DNA of 64,000 bases, taken from Acanthamoeba lenticulata (Eukaryota > Discosea > Longamoebia > Acanthamoebidae). Below, piece after piece: positions 21,801 to 32,579 of the stretch (position 1 is the stretch's first letter; each line of letters opens with the position of its first letter). Both the position numbers and the translations under genes were made by a program. The notes under the pieces were generated by a model. The model did no database searches. It was not told where the DNA came from and saw only the letters and a program-made list of their open reading frames with translations. The stretch lies in NCBI GenBank assembly GCA_002179805.1, contig NAVB01000111.1, positions 1 to 64,000 of the forward strand, given 5' to 3'.

Positions 21801-24800
21801 CGCTTCGAGAGTACGCCCAAGCTCGTGGCCGTCGTCAACGCGCCGCCGACGCACTACGACATCCTCGACGGTGAGGAGATCATCGTAAATCCGAAGACAT
21901 TCCATGGCTTCGGCTCCTTCACCAAGGTGACCAAAGCGGAGGGCGTTGACTCGGTGGTCCAGTACAAGCGCGACACCGTCGGCGTGGAAGGCACCCAGTG
22001 GGGCGTACGTTTGCCACACCACACACACACACAAGACATCAGCGATAGCAGCCAGCTCCATGAACGCTCACCTCTTCATTGATGTTTCATCGCACCAGGT
22101 TGACGTGGGAGCGCTGATCGCGATTGTGACTGGAAGTTTCTCAATGCGTAACGACGCAGTTACCCGAAAACTGGAGTCCAATGGTCACACGACATCAGAG
22201 CAGCTGTCGATATCGCGCGACATCACAGCCGCCGGCGACGACGTCGTGATGTACATCTCCACCTCGGAGGACCGCAAGCGGTTCCAGATCTTGGACCAGG
22301 ACGGCCTGGCGGTGGGCAACATCGACGTCTGGATTTCCGCGAGCTGCGGCGAGGAATGCGTGCAAGTGGCTGACGGGCGCGACTTGTGGTGGTTCACGCC
22401 GGACCATGAGCCCTTCAACGTGCTGACGTACTCGTCGCGCGCGCCTTCCGACTTTGACATCATGAAGCGCGTCATGGTCGGCGACCAGGTCACCATGGGC
22501 CCCAACGAGCACAGTCAAGGAGTCAGCCAGCAGGCAGGCCGCGGACAAAACAAGCTTAAGAACGAACAAGGCTCCAAGTCACTCGTCCTCGGTGGTAGCG
22601 CAGGCATCAAAGCAAGCTTGTCAGTGAGCTTTATGGGCGCTTTCATGGGTGTCGGCACAGAATCTTCGTTGCCCATTGGCTTCTCGCTGGGGGCCAGTTA
22701 TTCAAGAAGTCAGACTTCGGGGTCAGAAGATGCAACTGATGAGGGCCAGGCGGCGGAGATTGAAGGTGCGGTGTCGGTGATGACTTTCTTCGAACCCATC
22801 AGCCCGGAGTACTCCTACCGCGTGCAGCCCTTCGTGTGGCTGGCGAAAGCCATCGGCACGCCCGAGTACCTCAAGGTGGACTACAGCGCCGAGCCTGGCT
22901 TCCGGCCGGGCGTGTCCACCTGGTGGCAGGAGACCTACTACAAGCCTGACCCGTCGTTCAACCTGCCCTGGTGGTGGACCACCTTCAAGCGCGACCGCAC
23001 CATGCTCACCAAGGAGATCATCGCTTCTCCTTCCTTCCCCGCTCTGGGTGGCCCCACGAAGATCCTGGTGACGGTGCGCAACAAGGCGCTCGTCGAGGCG
23101 CTCGACGTGACGGTGGCGCTGTGGCGCGGAAGCCCCTACAACTGCTTCGACATGGAGTGCCTGACCAACGCGCTCATCGGCGCAGCCAAGATCGCCAAGA
23201 TCGACGCGCAGGGCAAGAAGGTGGTCAAGTTCAACCACATCTACGACGGCGTGCAGAACGTCCACGCGACGATCGACGACCTGGACTGGCTCGACGAGAC
23301 GCACGAGGACAACAACCACGCCTATGCCCTGCTCTTCCACGACACGCGCCGTGAAGGCTACACGACGCACTCGTTGCGGCTCGACAGGCTAGACCCGACA
23401 ACGGCCGGCAGTCCGCTCATCCGCGCAAATGCCGTGCTGAGCGCCAACGGCGTGTTCACCGGCAACTATGAGCTGACGGCGTACCTGGTGAGCGACAGCT
23501 TCACGCGGCAGAACGTGGTCGTGCAGTTCTGGCACGGGGCCGTCGGACCGCGCGGACGTCTCATCAACACGGAGGTCGTGGAGCGCGTGGAGGGCTCGGA
23601 CGGCGGACGGGTCGTGACCGAGGTCAAGGCCAATTGGCAGACCAAGAACGCGCAACTCTATGGCGAGCAAACGCTTTATGCCGTGATGCTGCATTCGGGC
23701 TTTGAACCGACGGAGAACAACGTGATCTCGCTGGTCTCGCAGAAGGTCGACGTGCTGTGCTACGGGAAGATCGACGCCTGCGGCGTGTGCGGCGGCAACA
23801 ACCAATCGTGCGCCGGCTGCGACGGCGCGCCCAACTCGGGCAAGGTGTTCGACGCCTGCGGTCAGTGCGGCGGCACCGCGACATTGTGCTGCGTGCCGCA
23901 GGCCTCGCTGGCCAAGCTGCACCGTATCCGATTGCGCGGTCTCGCGACCGACGATGCCAGCGAGCTGGCGGAGCAGGTGCGGACGATCGAGGTGGGCCAG
24001 ATGGTGGTGTGGGAGAACTTGCTCGAGTGGGACGTCGAGATCAAGGCCGGCGCGCTGGGCTCGAGCTACAAGCAAGCGGCCTTTGACCTGACGGCGCTGC
24101 GCGACCACGGCCACGCCACCCCGTTTTTGTCTGCCTCCGAAGATCTGGAGGCCTTTGCTCTGGTTTGTACTTTATTATTTTTGTTTTTTTTTGTTTTTTT
24201 CATTATTTTCTTGTTTTTTTTAATCAACTGTCTAACCTGATTCCCATTCGGCAGAAATACGTAACACTCGCGGCGACCAAGGATCACGTGGAGACCGCCG
24301 ACGGCACGTATGAAGGACCGACAGCTGGCGCAGGGGATGCCCTCTTGAGCGATCAGATCACGAGCTCCTTCGGCGTTAAGATCGATGTTCCTCTCGTGGA
24401 CGCCTTGAACCAATATCTCCGTCGCCGGTATCTCGAGGCGTCTGCCGAAGACGAGCAACTTGGCCAATTCTCTTGGTTCGGCTTGTTTTATTATTATTAT
24501 TATTTATCTATTGTTTTATTGTTTTTTTAATTATACTTTTTTAAATTTATTTCTTTATTGACTGGCTGGTGTGCAGGCGTATCGCGAGCGTCGACAGGGG
24601 CAGCGTGTGCTGTGTGGAAGGCAGTGAGGATGGGCAAGAAGAGAACGCGGAGCAGGACGAGGGCACTGGCCACCACCGCCGTCGCTTAGTCGACGTTGTC
24701 GCGGGCCAGCCCGTGCACGTGCGGTCGCCGCCGGCAGAGATGATGGCCAGGCTGGAGGCCTTCAAGCAAAAGGTCGAGCACCTTCGCACGCTCCAGAACA

Positions 24801-27319
24801 CGACTGCCACCAGCGCGGACCGCGAGACCAGGATGGCGCAGTTGGCCGATGACGCAGCTGAGCAGCTGTCGTCGCTGTTCTACGATCCGGACCAGGCGCA
24901 AACCCTGGATCAACAGAAGCAACACCGCGTCCGCTGCCTCTGCCCGCCTTCTTCTCTCCAAAAGGGCAAGCGTGCCGGTGGCCCCGCCGCCGCCGCCGCC
25001 GCCGCCGCAGCTGCCAGCAAAGGCTCGGCGGGCGCCAAATCCGGCTCGAAATCCGGGTCAAAGGAGGACATGACCATGAGCAGCCTGTTCGGCATGTTCG
25101 ACTACAGCCAGATCTCGGCCGTCAACGACAATGGTACGGCTGTGCTGGTGCCGGGCGCCGTGAGCATGCCGCACCGGTTCTTCACGCCGGGCATCTACCT
25201 GTGGCACGACGAGCAGCATCCGGCCATCCACGGCGCGCTCATCGTCAAGAAGTCCACCGCCAAGCTCGACGCCTGCGGCGTGTGCGGCGGCAAAAACGCC
25301 TCCTGCGGTCCGCCTCAATTGGAAGATCCCGACCCGACCCCTAGCCCGAGCCGTTCTCCGGACGTGTCCTCGAGCGCGTCCCCAACGCCGAGCCCCGCGG
25401 GCGTGACCCCGACGCCGAGTCCCGCGGGCGTGACCCCGACACCGAGTCCCGCGGGCGTGACCCCGACGCCGAGCCGGGCCGCCGCGACCCCCAGCCCGGA
25501 GCTCCCGACCCCTTCCCCGTCGACTGTGCCCCCGACCCCAAGCCCGAGCCCGGTCCCTCCGTGCACGACAGTGGACTGCGCCGGCGTCTGCGGTGGGTCG
25601 GCCGTCACCAAGATGGCGGTGGGGGCCAACGGGGATCCCTACATTGTGTGTTCGGGCGGCAGCACGCGCCGCGAAGCCCGCGAGATCGAGAAGCGCCACC
25701 TGCCCAGGGAGGAGGGCCAGTGCCAGGAGAACGAGCTGGACCCGCGCGGCGCATGCTGCTCGGCCGGCGAGAAGGACTGCGCGGGCATTTGCGGCGGCTC
25801 GGCCTGGATCGAGTGCGGCATGTGCGTCGACGGCGCTTCGGGCATCGACCCGTCGGAGGTGCGCGACTGCGCTGGCGTGTGCCACGGCCGGTCGTTGATC
25901 AACCCGTGCGGCCTGTGCGTGCTGCCCGACTCCTACTACGAGGGCGCCGGCTACGAGGTCGACTGCGCCAACACGTGCAACGGCACGGCCTACTACGACG
26001 ACTGCGGCATCTGCGTCGGCGGGCGCTCCGGCGTCGAGCCGCACGAGACCGAGCACAGGGACTGCATGGGCTCTTGCTTTGGCAAGGCCATCGTGGATGA
26101 GTGCGGCGTGTGCTACTTGCCACGCGACGGACACAACCCGAACAAGGACTGCGCCGGCGTGTGCGGCGGCTCGGCGATGATCGACGAGTGCGGCCAGTGC
26201 GCGTTGGGCTCCACGGGCCGGGCCTTCAACGCGGACATGGACTGCGCTGGCCAGTGCTTCGGCGGCCGCCAGCCGGACCACCCGGCATGCTTGTGCCCGC
26301 CGGAGAAGCTGGACGCGTGCTTCGTGTGCGAGGGCGACAACTCGACCTGCACCGGATGCGACGGCCTGCCCAACTCGGGCGCCGTTGTGGACCTGTGCGG
26401 CGTGTGCGGCGGCGACAACTCGAGCTGCTGCTTCCTGTCCTTTGCGCAGGTCTCCGTGGTCCTGCGCGACCTGGAGTCCCTCGTGGGGCACCGCGTGCTC
26501 GATGCCGGCGAGAGGCTGGAGGTGAATAACCGCCACTCGGGCCAGCCCTACGTCCTCTCGCTCATGCGCCTCGCCTACGACCTGTCGGACAAGGCCGTCC
26601 TGGTCAAGTCCTTTGACGTCGTCCGGCCGGGCAACACGCTGCAGCTGACGATCGAACAGCCGGGCGAGTACGAGCTGCGCTCACGCGAGAGCTCGCTGGT
26701 GGCGCTGCGCTTGACCGTGCGCCACAACACCAAGACCCGCGACAACTGCGGCCACTGCGTGTATCCCACCACCGGTGAGCAGCACCGCTCGCGCGTGGCC
26801 TTTGCCGAGTGCTGCGAGGCCATGGGCGGGTCAGACAACGTGCACGCCTGGTTCGAGACCACGCACTTTGTCGACGCGGCCAACCCCATGCGCACGACGC
26901 GCGTCGTCGAGCGAACGAGCCACTACCACAGCGCGCCCACGCGCCACTTGCTGCGCCTCGTCGAACTGCAGACCATCGACCCCGCGACCTGGTCACTGAG
27001 CGGCCAGAAGCTGGCGGCGGGCGACATGATCGTGCTGGAGAACCGCGACAGTCTCGACCACGTGATCTCCTTCACCGGCCCGCACCCGATGCCCGACGTG
27101 GTACTCGACCGCGGCACGGTGGCCGAAGTCGGACCGTTCCTCACGCCGGGCGAGTATCGGCTGGTGTCCAACCGCAACGTGGTGAACACGAGCTTCACGG
27201 TCGAGTTTCCCTTTGCTTGCACCGTCCACGTCCCGGAGCCGTCCAACAATCCGTTCACTGCGGCCTCAACGCCCTCGGATTGGTTCTCGATGGTGTCATG
27301 CTTGTGGCGCGCTTGTTAG
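15891..27319 (+). CDS. Giant secreted mosaic protein: EGF-like, SUEL-lectin-like, FG-GAP, CGVCGG repeats, cupredoxin-like domains
   Basis: The ATG at 15891 starts a signal peptide (hydrophobic 'FLFLLPLLTIV', then 'TADYRVTF'). In order: an N-terminal Trp/Cys-rich domain (16128-16930); an EGF-like 'CDCDTGYYGNNC' (about 17180); a region with 'VRVSFVDEASRPRVGG' (17890-18200); a SUEL-lectin-like segment 'VSLVCPAGGRISQIKWARYG' through 'ACVGKSACDI' (19265-19510); three FG-GAP-type repeats ('GDFDGDQYPELAIGI' 20289, 'GNFDGTGMNDLALGV' 20886, 'GDFDGDLTDEIVIGS' 21183); a Ser/Gly-alternating segment (22590-22720); a CARDB-like region (23040-23340); then CGVCGG-type Cys repeats (23756-23900, 25264-25310, 25570-26440) between cupredoxin-like domains. 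A Pro/Thr linker lies at 25330-25560. It ends at TAG 27317-27319 with no clear membrane anchor. Continuity through about 25 exons is supported by frame, but two genes cannot be fully excluded. Probably a cell-surface or extracellular adhesin-like protein; the function is not known. Confidence 0.7.
25385..25475 (+). repeat. In-frame 27-bp minisatellite (PTPSPAGVT units)
   Basis: Just over three tandem copies of a 27-nt unit coding Pro-Thr-Pro-Ser-Pro-Ala-Gly-Val-Thr, inside the Pro/Thr/Ser linker of the mosaic protein. It probably forms an extended, O-glycosylatable stalk between Cys-rich modules. Confidence 0.85.
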
Positions 27320-27447
27320 TTCTTCTGCAAGCCCGCCTTCATTGATTTTTGTTCATTTTTTTTACACATTCCCCCCCCCCGTATGTATTGCAATAACAGC
27401 CCTTGGCATTGATGTACTAAAAGCTTCGCCCCTTCTGATTCTGTTTT

Positions 27448-29161
27448 CTATTCACAAATCTGCTCGGGGACGAAGAGGGCGGCCAGCTCCTGGTCGAGGC
27501 CCACGTTGAACTTGTGGAAATTCATGTGCGGCGCCGAGAGGTTGAAGTTGAGAATCTGCGAGTTGATCTTCTTCACCTTCCGTGCCAAACGCTCCTGTGT
27601 GGCCTCGTCCCGCCACACGCGGCTCTGCTCGAACCACCGGAGCAACGTCGTGGGCGTGACCTGCGTGCTCGTCGTCTCTGATGGGGCCTCCCTTGCCACT
27701 TTGTTGTCGACGTCTTGATTGTACGGCGGCAGGTCGCGCTGCCACTGCTTCTTCAGCTCCTTCAGGTCAGCCCTGAGCGCCTCGGTGGCCTCTTTGATGT
27801 CCTTGTCCAGCTGCAACCTGGTTGCATGCAGGGCGTCCTCGCCTCATCAGAAAACCTGCAGCCCTCCATGTGTGATGTACGCGGGGTCGGAGTACCAGTA
27901 GGGCAGGCAATCGTTGCGCTTCATCATGCGGTACATGATGCGCGTCGTGCTGTCCAGATACGGGTTGTTGTACTCGGGTTGGTTGCACAGCTCGATCTGT
28001 GCAGTGCCAGATCAGTTGAGGGTCGTAATGCTTTTTACTATTTTTTTTTGTTTGTTTTTTGTTATTTTTTTGTTTTTCTCATTATTTTTTTTGGTCGTAC
28101 AAGATTCACGGACGAGCCGGTAAAGCTGTCCATCTCTTCGCGAATCTTTGCCTCGACGTAGCCGCCCCTGTGAATGAGAGGGAGGGTAAGAATGAGCCGC
28201 GCTCCAGCAACAAAAGTGTTCGAACCACTCGGCGAGCGACTTGGGCCGTTGGATATCCTCGAGCCGCTCCTCGATGGGCTTCTTGTAGTTGACCACATCC
28301 TCCTTGGCCTGGAGAAGGAAACCGTGAGCTTAGCATCATCGTCATCATCATCATCATGAGACAAGTCACCAGACACGGTTCTCTTCTTGCGGAGCAGAAC
28401 GGACCCGCATGATGCGCACGGCGGAGACCTCCTTCTCGCGGACCGAGGGTGGCGTGCGGCGCGTGATGGGCAGATACTCGGCCGCCGCGTTCAGGAAAGT
28501 CCGCCGGAAGATGGGCTGCTCGCGTGTGCACACGCTCGGTGGTGAGCCGCACGAAGAAGAGGAGCTCGCTCAAGGGAAATCAAGCTTACCTTGTGCTCGT
28601 CGTCGGGCAGTGAGCGAGCGCTGCGCAAGTAGGAGGCGCTGCTGGAGCGATCGCCGAACCAGAGGACGTGCTTGGCCGCTTTCTTGATGTCCACCACCAA
28701 GGCTTCCATCTCCTTGACCAGATCCGAAAGCCCAGCGCCTTGATATGCATCATAAAATAAATACATGAAGATATTAAAACACTGATATATCTATAAATGA
28801 ACCAAAAAAATAAAATAAAAATAAAAATAAAAAAGAAACGAGTAGAGCACTGACTGAAGAAGGCTGCTTGCGGCTGGCGAGGGGTATCGGTGGTGATCTC
28901 GCCTTCGAACACTTCACCACGGGCCTCGATGTGTCGACTCGCTGAGTGGTCATCTTGGCTTGTCTCCACCTCCTCCTGGGCCCGCGTTGTGGTGAAGACC
29001 ATTTCCGCTTCCAGCACGGTGGCTGTGTTCTCATCGTGGTCCGGGCGGCGCTGCGCGCGGTAGAGTGAGCTCTCGCTTCCGCGAGAAGAGTGAGAGAAGA
29101 AGTACCGCTTGACGATCGCCGTACGTGGCAGAGAACGTGCGAAGCGAAAGCGAGCAGTGGA
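27448..29161 (-). CDS. DUF1992 protein, similar to the C-terminal half of DNAJC28; mitochondrial presequence-like N-terminus
   Basis: Stop TAG at 27448-27450. Two hallmarks of DUF1992 are present: 'NPYLDSTTRIMYRMMKRND' followed by 'LPYWYSDP' (about 27890-27980), and at the end 'KKINSQILNFNLSAPHMNFHK' split as 'INSQILNFNLSAP' plus 'HMNFHKFNV' (about 27500-27560). In between is a coiled-coil exon 'IKEATEALRADLKELKKQW'. Upstream exons give 'NYKKPIEERLEDIQRPKSL' (about 28250) and 'KEMEALVVDIKKAAKHVLW' (about 28700). The first exon, reading open from about 29161, has an Arg/Ser/Ala-rich, acid-free segment ('RFRFARSLPRTAIVKRYFF') typical of mitochondrial presequences; its initiating ATG was not found and lies in an unresolved 5' exon. 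No J-domain HPD motif is visible. The function of DUF1992 is not established. Confidence 0.7.
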
Positions 29162-29758
29162 CTGACGTCAAGAGCGAAGAAGTTGACCTCCCTGGATGCA
29201 GAAGATGGAGATTCCGCGGGCAGGCGGAAAGGCGAGCGCCCGTCTGCTCATATCCTGTCTGTAGACGAACCCTTGTGGTCGCAAGAAACGTCTTGGAGGT
29301 GTGCATCTTTGTTGTGTTGCGTGGAGGGGAGGCGCTCCCATCCGCAGAGTTAAATTTCACCCGCAATCTCAAATGGAAACAAAGTTTGAGAAACAAAGAA
29401 ATGTTGACGAACTTTGTTGTCGACAAATCAAGTTCCACTTCTCCCATAAGCACGCCGGGATGCCTCTTCACGAAGCTAAAGGCGCCTTGATGCTGCTACC
29501 TATACCGGTGTGGTGCACCATGTCGCTGAGTTTCTTCGAGATATTTACCATCATCAACCCTGACTGTGATAGGAACACCTTCGGGCCCTCTGCGGCTACG
29601 AAAGTGCTCTACGCAACCTACTCATGACGCAACCACCACACTTTTTCGCTTTTCTCAGTCCTTTTTTTTTGGAAAAATGAAAGTGAAATGTTTTAGCGCT
29701 CTAAAAGAAAAAGAGAAAAATAAGAGGTCTTATTTATTCTTACCGAACGAGGGGCCAC
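29162..29758. other. Divergent intergenic region (about 600 bp)
   Basis: Lies between the DUF1992 gene (minus) and the amino-acid transporter (plus). It must contain the unresolved first exon of the minus gene; an ATG-led stretch in the minus sense near 29250 (MSRRALAF...) is one candidate. Otherwise short open frames without recognisable similarity, and an A/T-rich segment at about 29680-29740 before the transporter ATG. Confidence 0.4.
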
Positions 29759-32528
29759 ATGAGTGCGGGCGGGCCAGCGTACAAGCCGCCAGACAGGCCT
29801 GACCAGGCCACCACGTTGTGGCGACGAACTTGCCGCACCTTCTTCCGCACCAAGACTGTGGAGGAGGCCCTCGCCGACCGCGACGACGAGGGCACGCCGA
29901 GCCTCAAGAAATGCCTTAACCTCTATGAACTCATTCTCTTCGGGTGCGTTTCTCCACTTTTCCATTTCATCAATCCAGATTCTGTTCAACTTTGCAAATC
30001 ACATAAATTCCAGGCTCGGCTGGATGATGGGCGCGGGCATCTTCGTGTTGACTGGCGTTGCAGCGAGCCTTAAGGCTGGACCCGGTACACCACGCCGCTT
30101 CCGGGCAGTTGTGGCAAGCCTCCAAGAAACCTGACTGGCGTTACTGTTTTGGTGGCCACTGAAGCCATCGTGCTCTCGTACGCGTTCGCCGGCCTGGTAT
30201 GCGTCTTCTCGGCCCTCTCCTACGCCGAGTTTGCTGCGCGCATTCCCATCTCGGGCTCAGCTTACACGTACTTCTCCAAGCTCTTGCGCCGGGAGTTAGC
30301 ATGTGTTCTCTTAGTCGCAATGTGTTCTCTTTGGTGTTTTCCTCCTGTGCAGCTACGCATACACGACGGTGGGCGAGTTTCCCGCGTGGATCATCGGCTG
30401 GGATCTCACGCTTGAATACATGATCGGCTCGGCCGCCGTGGCCAGGTACCTCGTCCTTTTTTGAGGAAGCACACATCCTCCTTCGTCCCCTTCCTCGTCT
30501 TCCCCTTTCCTGCTCATGCTCGTGCGGGGGCGGGGGAGTGCAGGGGCTGGAGCGGCTACGTGCGCGGGATGATGGCGGGAGTGGGCATCGAGTTCCCGCT
30601 CTACCTCACGCACTGGCATGTGGGACCGTTCGACGTCGACGTCACAGCCGCGTTCTCCGTCGTCGTTCTCACCAGTTCAGTGCTTCCTCTCCCTTCTATC
30701 TCCCCCTTGCTCATCACTGACTATTCGTTCTTACGCTGTAGTCATCATCTGCTTCGGGATCAAGGAATCGTCGCACTTTAACGGCATCATCGTCGGCACC
30801 ACCGTATTCTCCATCCTCTTTGTCATCGTTCTCGGTACTGTTTTCCTATTTATTAATTTATTTATTAATTTAAAGCTCTCTTTCCGTTGCATTCTCTAAA
30901 TTGTCTCCGGCTTGGGGCTTCAGGGGCCTTTTACGCTGACCCTGACAACTGGGAGCCCTTCATGCCCTACGGCGTCAGCGGCGTCTTCTCGGGGTCCGAT
31001 GCGACGTCACTTCCCCTGATGGCGATAATTGATGACTGGAGGCTGACTGATCCGACTGGCGCAGGTCGGCGCTCATCTTTTTCGCCTACATCGGGTTTGA
31101 TTCAGTCTCTGCCGCAGCCGAGGAGTGCAAGAACCCACAGCGTGATCTGCCCATCGGTGCGCTGTCGTCTTCTTCTTCTCCTCCTCCTCCTCCTCTTCAA
31201 GCAAGCTCAACACGGGCTACGTACGGGCAGGCATCATTGCGTGCCTGGGCATCGCGGGCGTTCTCTACAGCGGCGTCGCTGCCGTCATCACGCTCATGGT
31301 ACGTCCTTTCCCTCCTCTTCCCCTTCCCCCTCCTACCCAATCTGTACCTTCGAGAATGGACTGACCCTCCTCCATTTCTGTTCGATCCACTTTGCCCCTC
31401 CAGGTCAAGTACGACGAGATCGACCTCGAGTCGCCCCTCGCGTCGGCCTTTGCCAATCGCGGCCTCGGCTGGGTTCGTGTCGTTGTTCTCGTGAACCAAA
31501 GCGTCCACTTCATGGCCTTACCCTCGTGCTTTTTTCACGCGGGCGGCAACTCAGGCGCAAGTGGTGATCTCGATCGGGGCGTTCGCCGCGCTGACGTCGT
31601 CGATCCTGGGCGGACTACTCTACCTGCCTCGCATCTACTTCACCATGGCCCGAGACGGTGCTTCCGGCTCTCTTTTGCATTTGTGTGCGATTCGTGTTCG
31701 CTCATGCTCGTGCGAACGGGACAGGCTTGATGTGGCCCATCTTTGCCTACATCCATCCGCGCACGCACACCCCGCTACCGGCAAGCATCGTGACGGGCGC
31801 GCTGGCCACGCTGCTCACGCTTCTGGTCGACATCGAAACACTCGCGGACATGGTCTCCATCGGCTCCCTGTTCGCCATGCTCATGGTCTGCGCGTGCGTG
31901 CTCACCACGCGCTACGAGCAGCCCAACGGCAGCGCCCTGCCCGGTGCGTTCCCGTGTCCGCACACGCGCGTGTGTGTTGCCCGACGAACCACTGATGTGG
32001 CCTGTTTTTGCAGTGCTGATGGTACTCGGGCTGTCTGTGACGACGGCCATCTGCTCGGTCCTGCTCGTGCGGAATCACCCGTACAGCGCGCTCCCGTTTG
32101 GCCTGCTGGCTCTCCTCCCGGTGGCTTACTTCTTCAAGACGTGCGCGCCCTCCTTTGTTTGCTCCTTGGCCACCTACCCGTTGCCGTGCATGCACGCAAG
32201 GATTGACGTGTGTTGCGCAGGCCGCAAACGTTTGCGCCGACGACGTTCAAATGCCCATTGGTGCCGCTGACGCCGATCCTGGGCATCCTGTGCAATATCT
32301 ACCTGATGGCCAACCTCACCACGGTTTGTAAAGCCGCGCTTGCAAGCAAACGCGCTCCCCATCGCTGACGTCAGCATGCATGTTGTGGGCCAATGTGTGT
32401 GCCGCACGCAACAGGCAACTTGGTGGCGCTTGTTCGGCTGGCTGGCCATCGGGCTGGTGATCTATCTGGGCTACGGCCAGCGCAACTCGCGCTTGGCCAA
32501 GAAACAAAGTCAATACAGCGAGTTCTAA
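29759..32528 (+). CDS. Cationic amino-acid transporter (SLC7/CAT type, APC superfamily)
   Basis: The ATG at 29759 opens a hydrophilic N-terminus ('[15 protein letters not shown]', a conserved CAT lead-in). The family core follows: '[17 protein letters not shown]' (TM1, split by an intron), '[19 protein letters not shown]', '[20 protein letters not shown]', '[16 protein letters not shown]', '[19 protein letters not shown]' followed by PQRDLP, '[12 protein letters not shown]', and the C-terminal four-helix set including '[20 protein letters not shown]'. This adds up to about 12-14 membrane segments and more than ten introns. It is predicted to carry Arg, Lys or ornithine across the plasma or vacuolar membrane. 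Stop TAA 32526-32528. The next, convergent gene begins only ~50 bp away. Confidence 0.93.
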
Positions 32529-32579
32529 ACCAGCTGACGTCACTTTCTTTTTTAGCCAGGTTTTGTGTTTACGCTGGCG

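Noticed and set aside
22590..22720. Pore-forming toxin domain in the mosaic protein
   Set aside because: The alternating Ser/hydrophobic pattern alone is weak evidence, and no toxin-family signature was recognised.
25058..26536. 1.5-kb minus-strand open frame opposite the Cys-repeat exon
   Set aside because: Composition is His/Ala/Val/Arg-rich, a typical antisense image of GC-rich CGVCGG codons. The plus strand has coherent domains and a signal peptide.
28586..29034. N-terminal J domain expected in DNAJC28
   Set aside because: No HPD motif or J-domain helices can be read in any minus-strand frame here.
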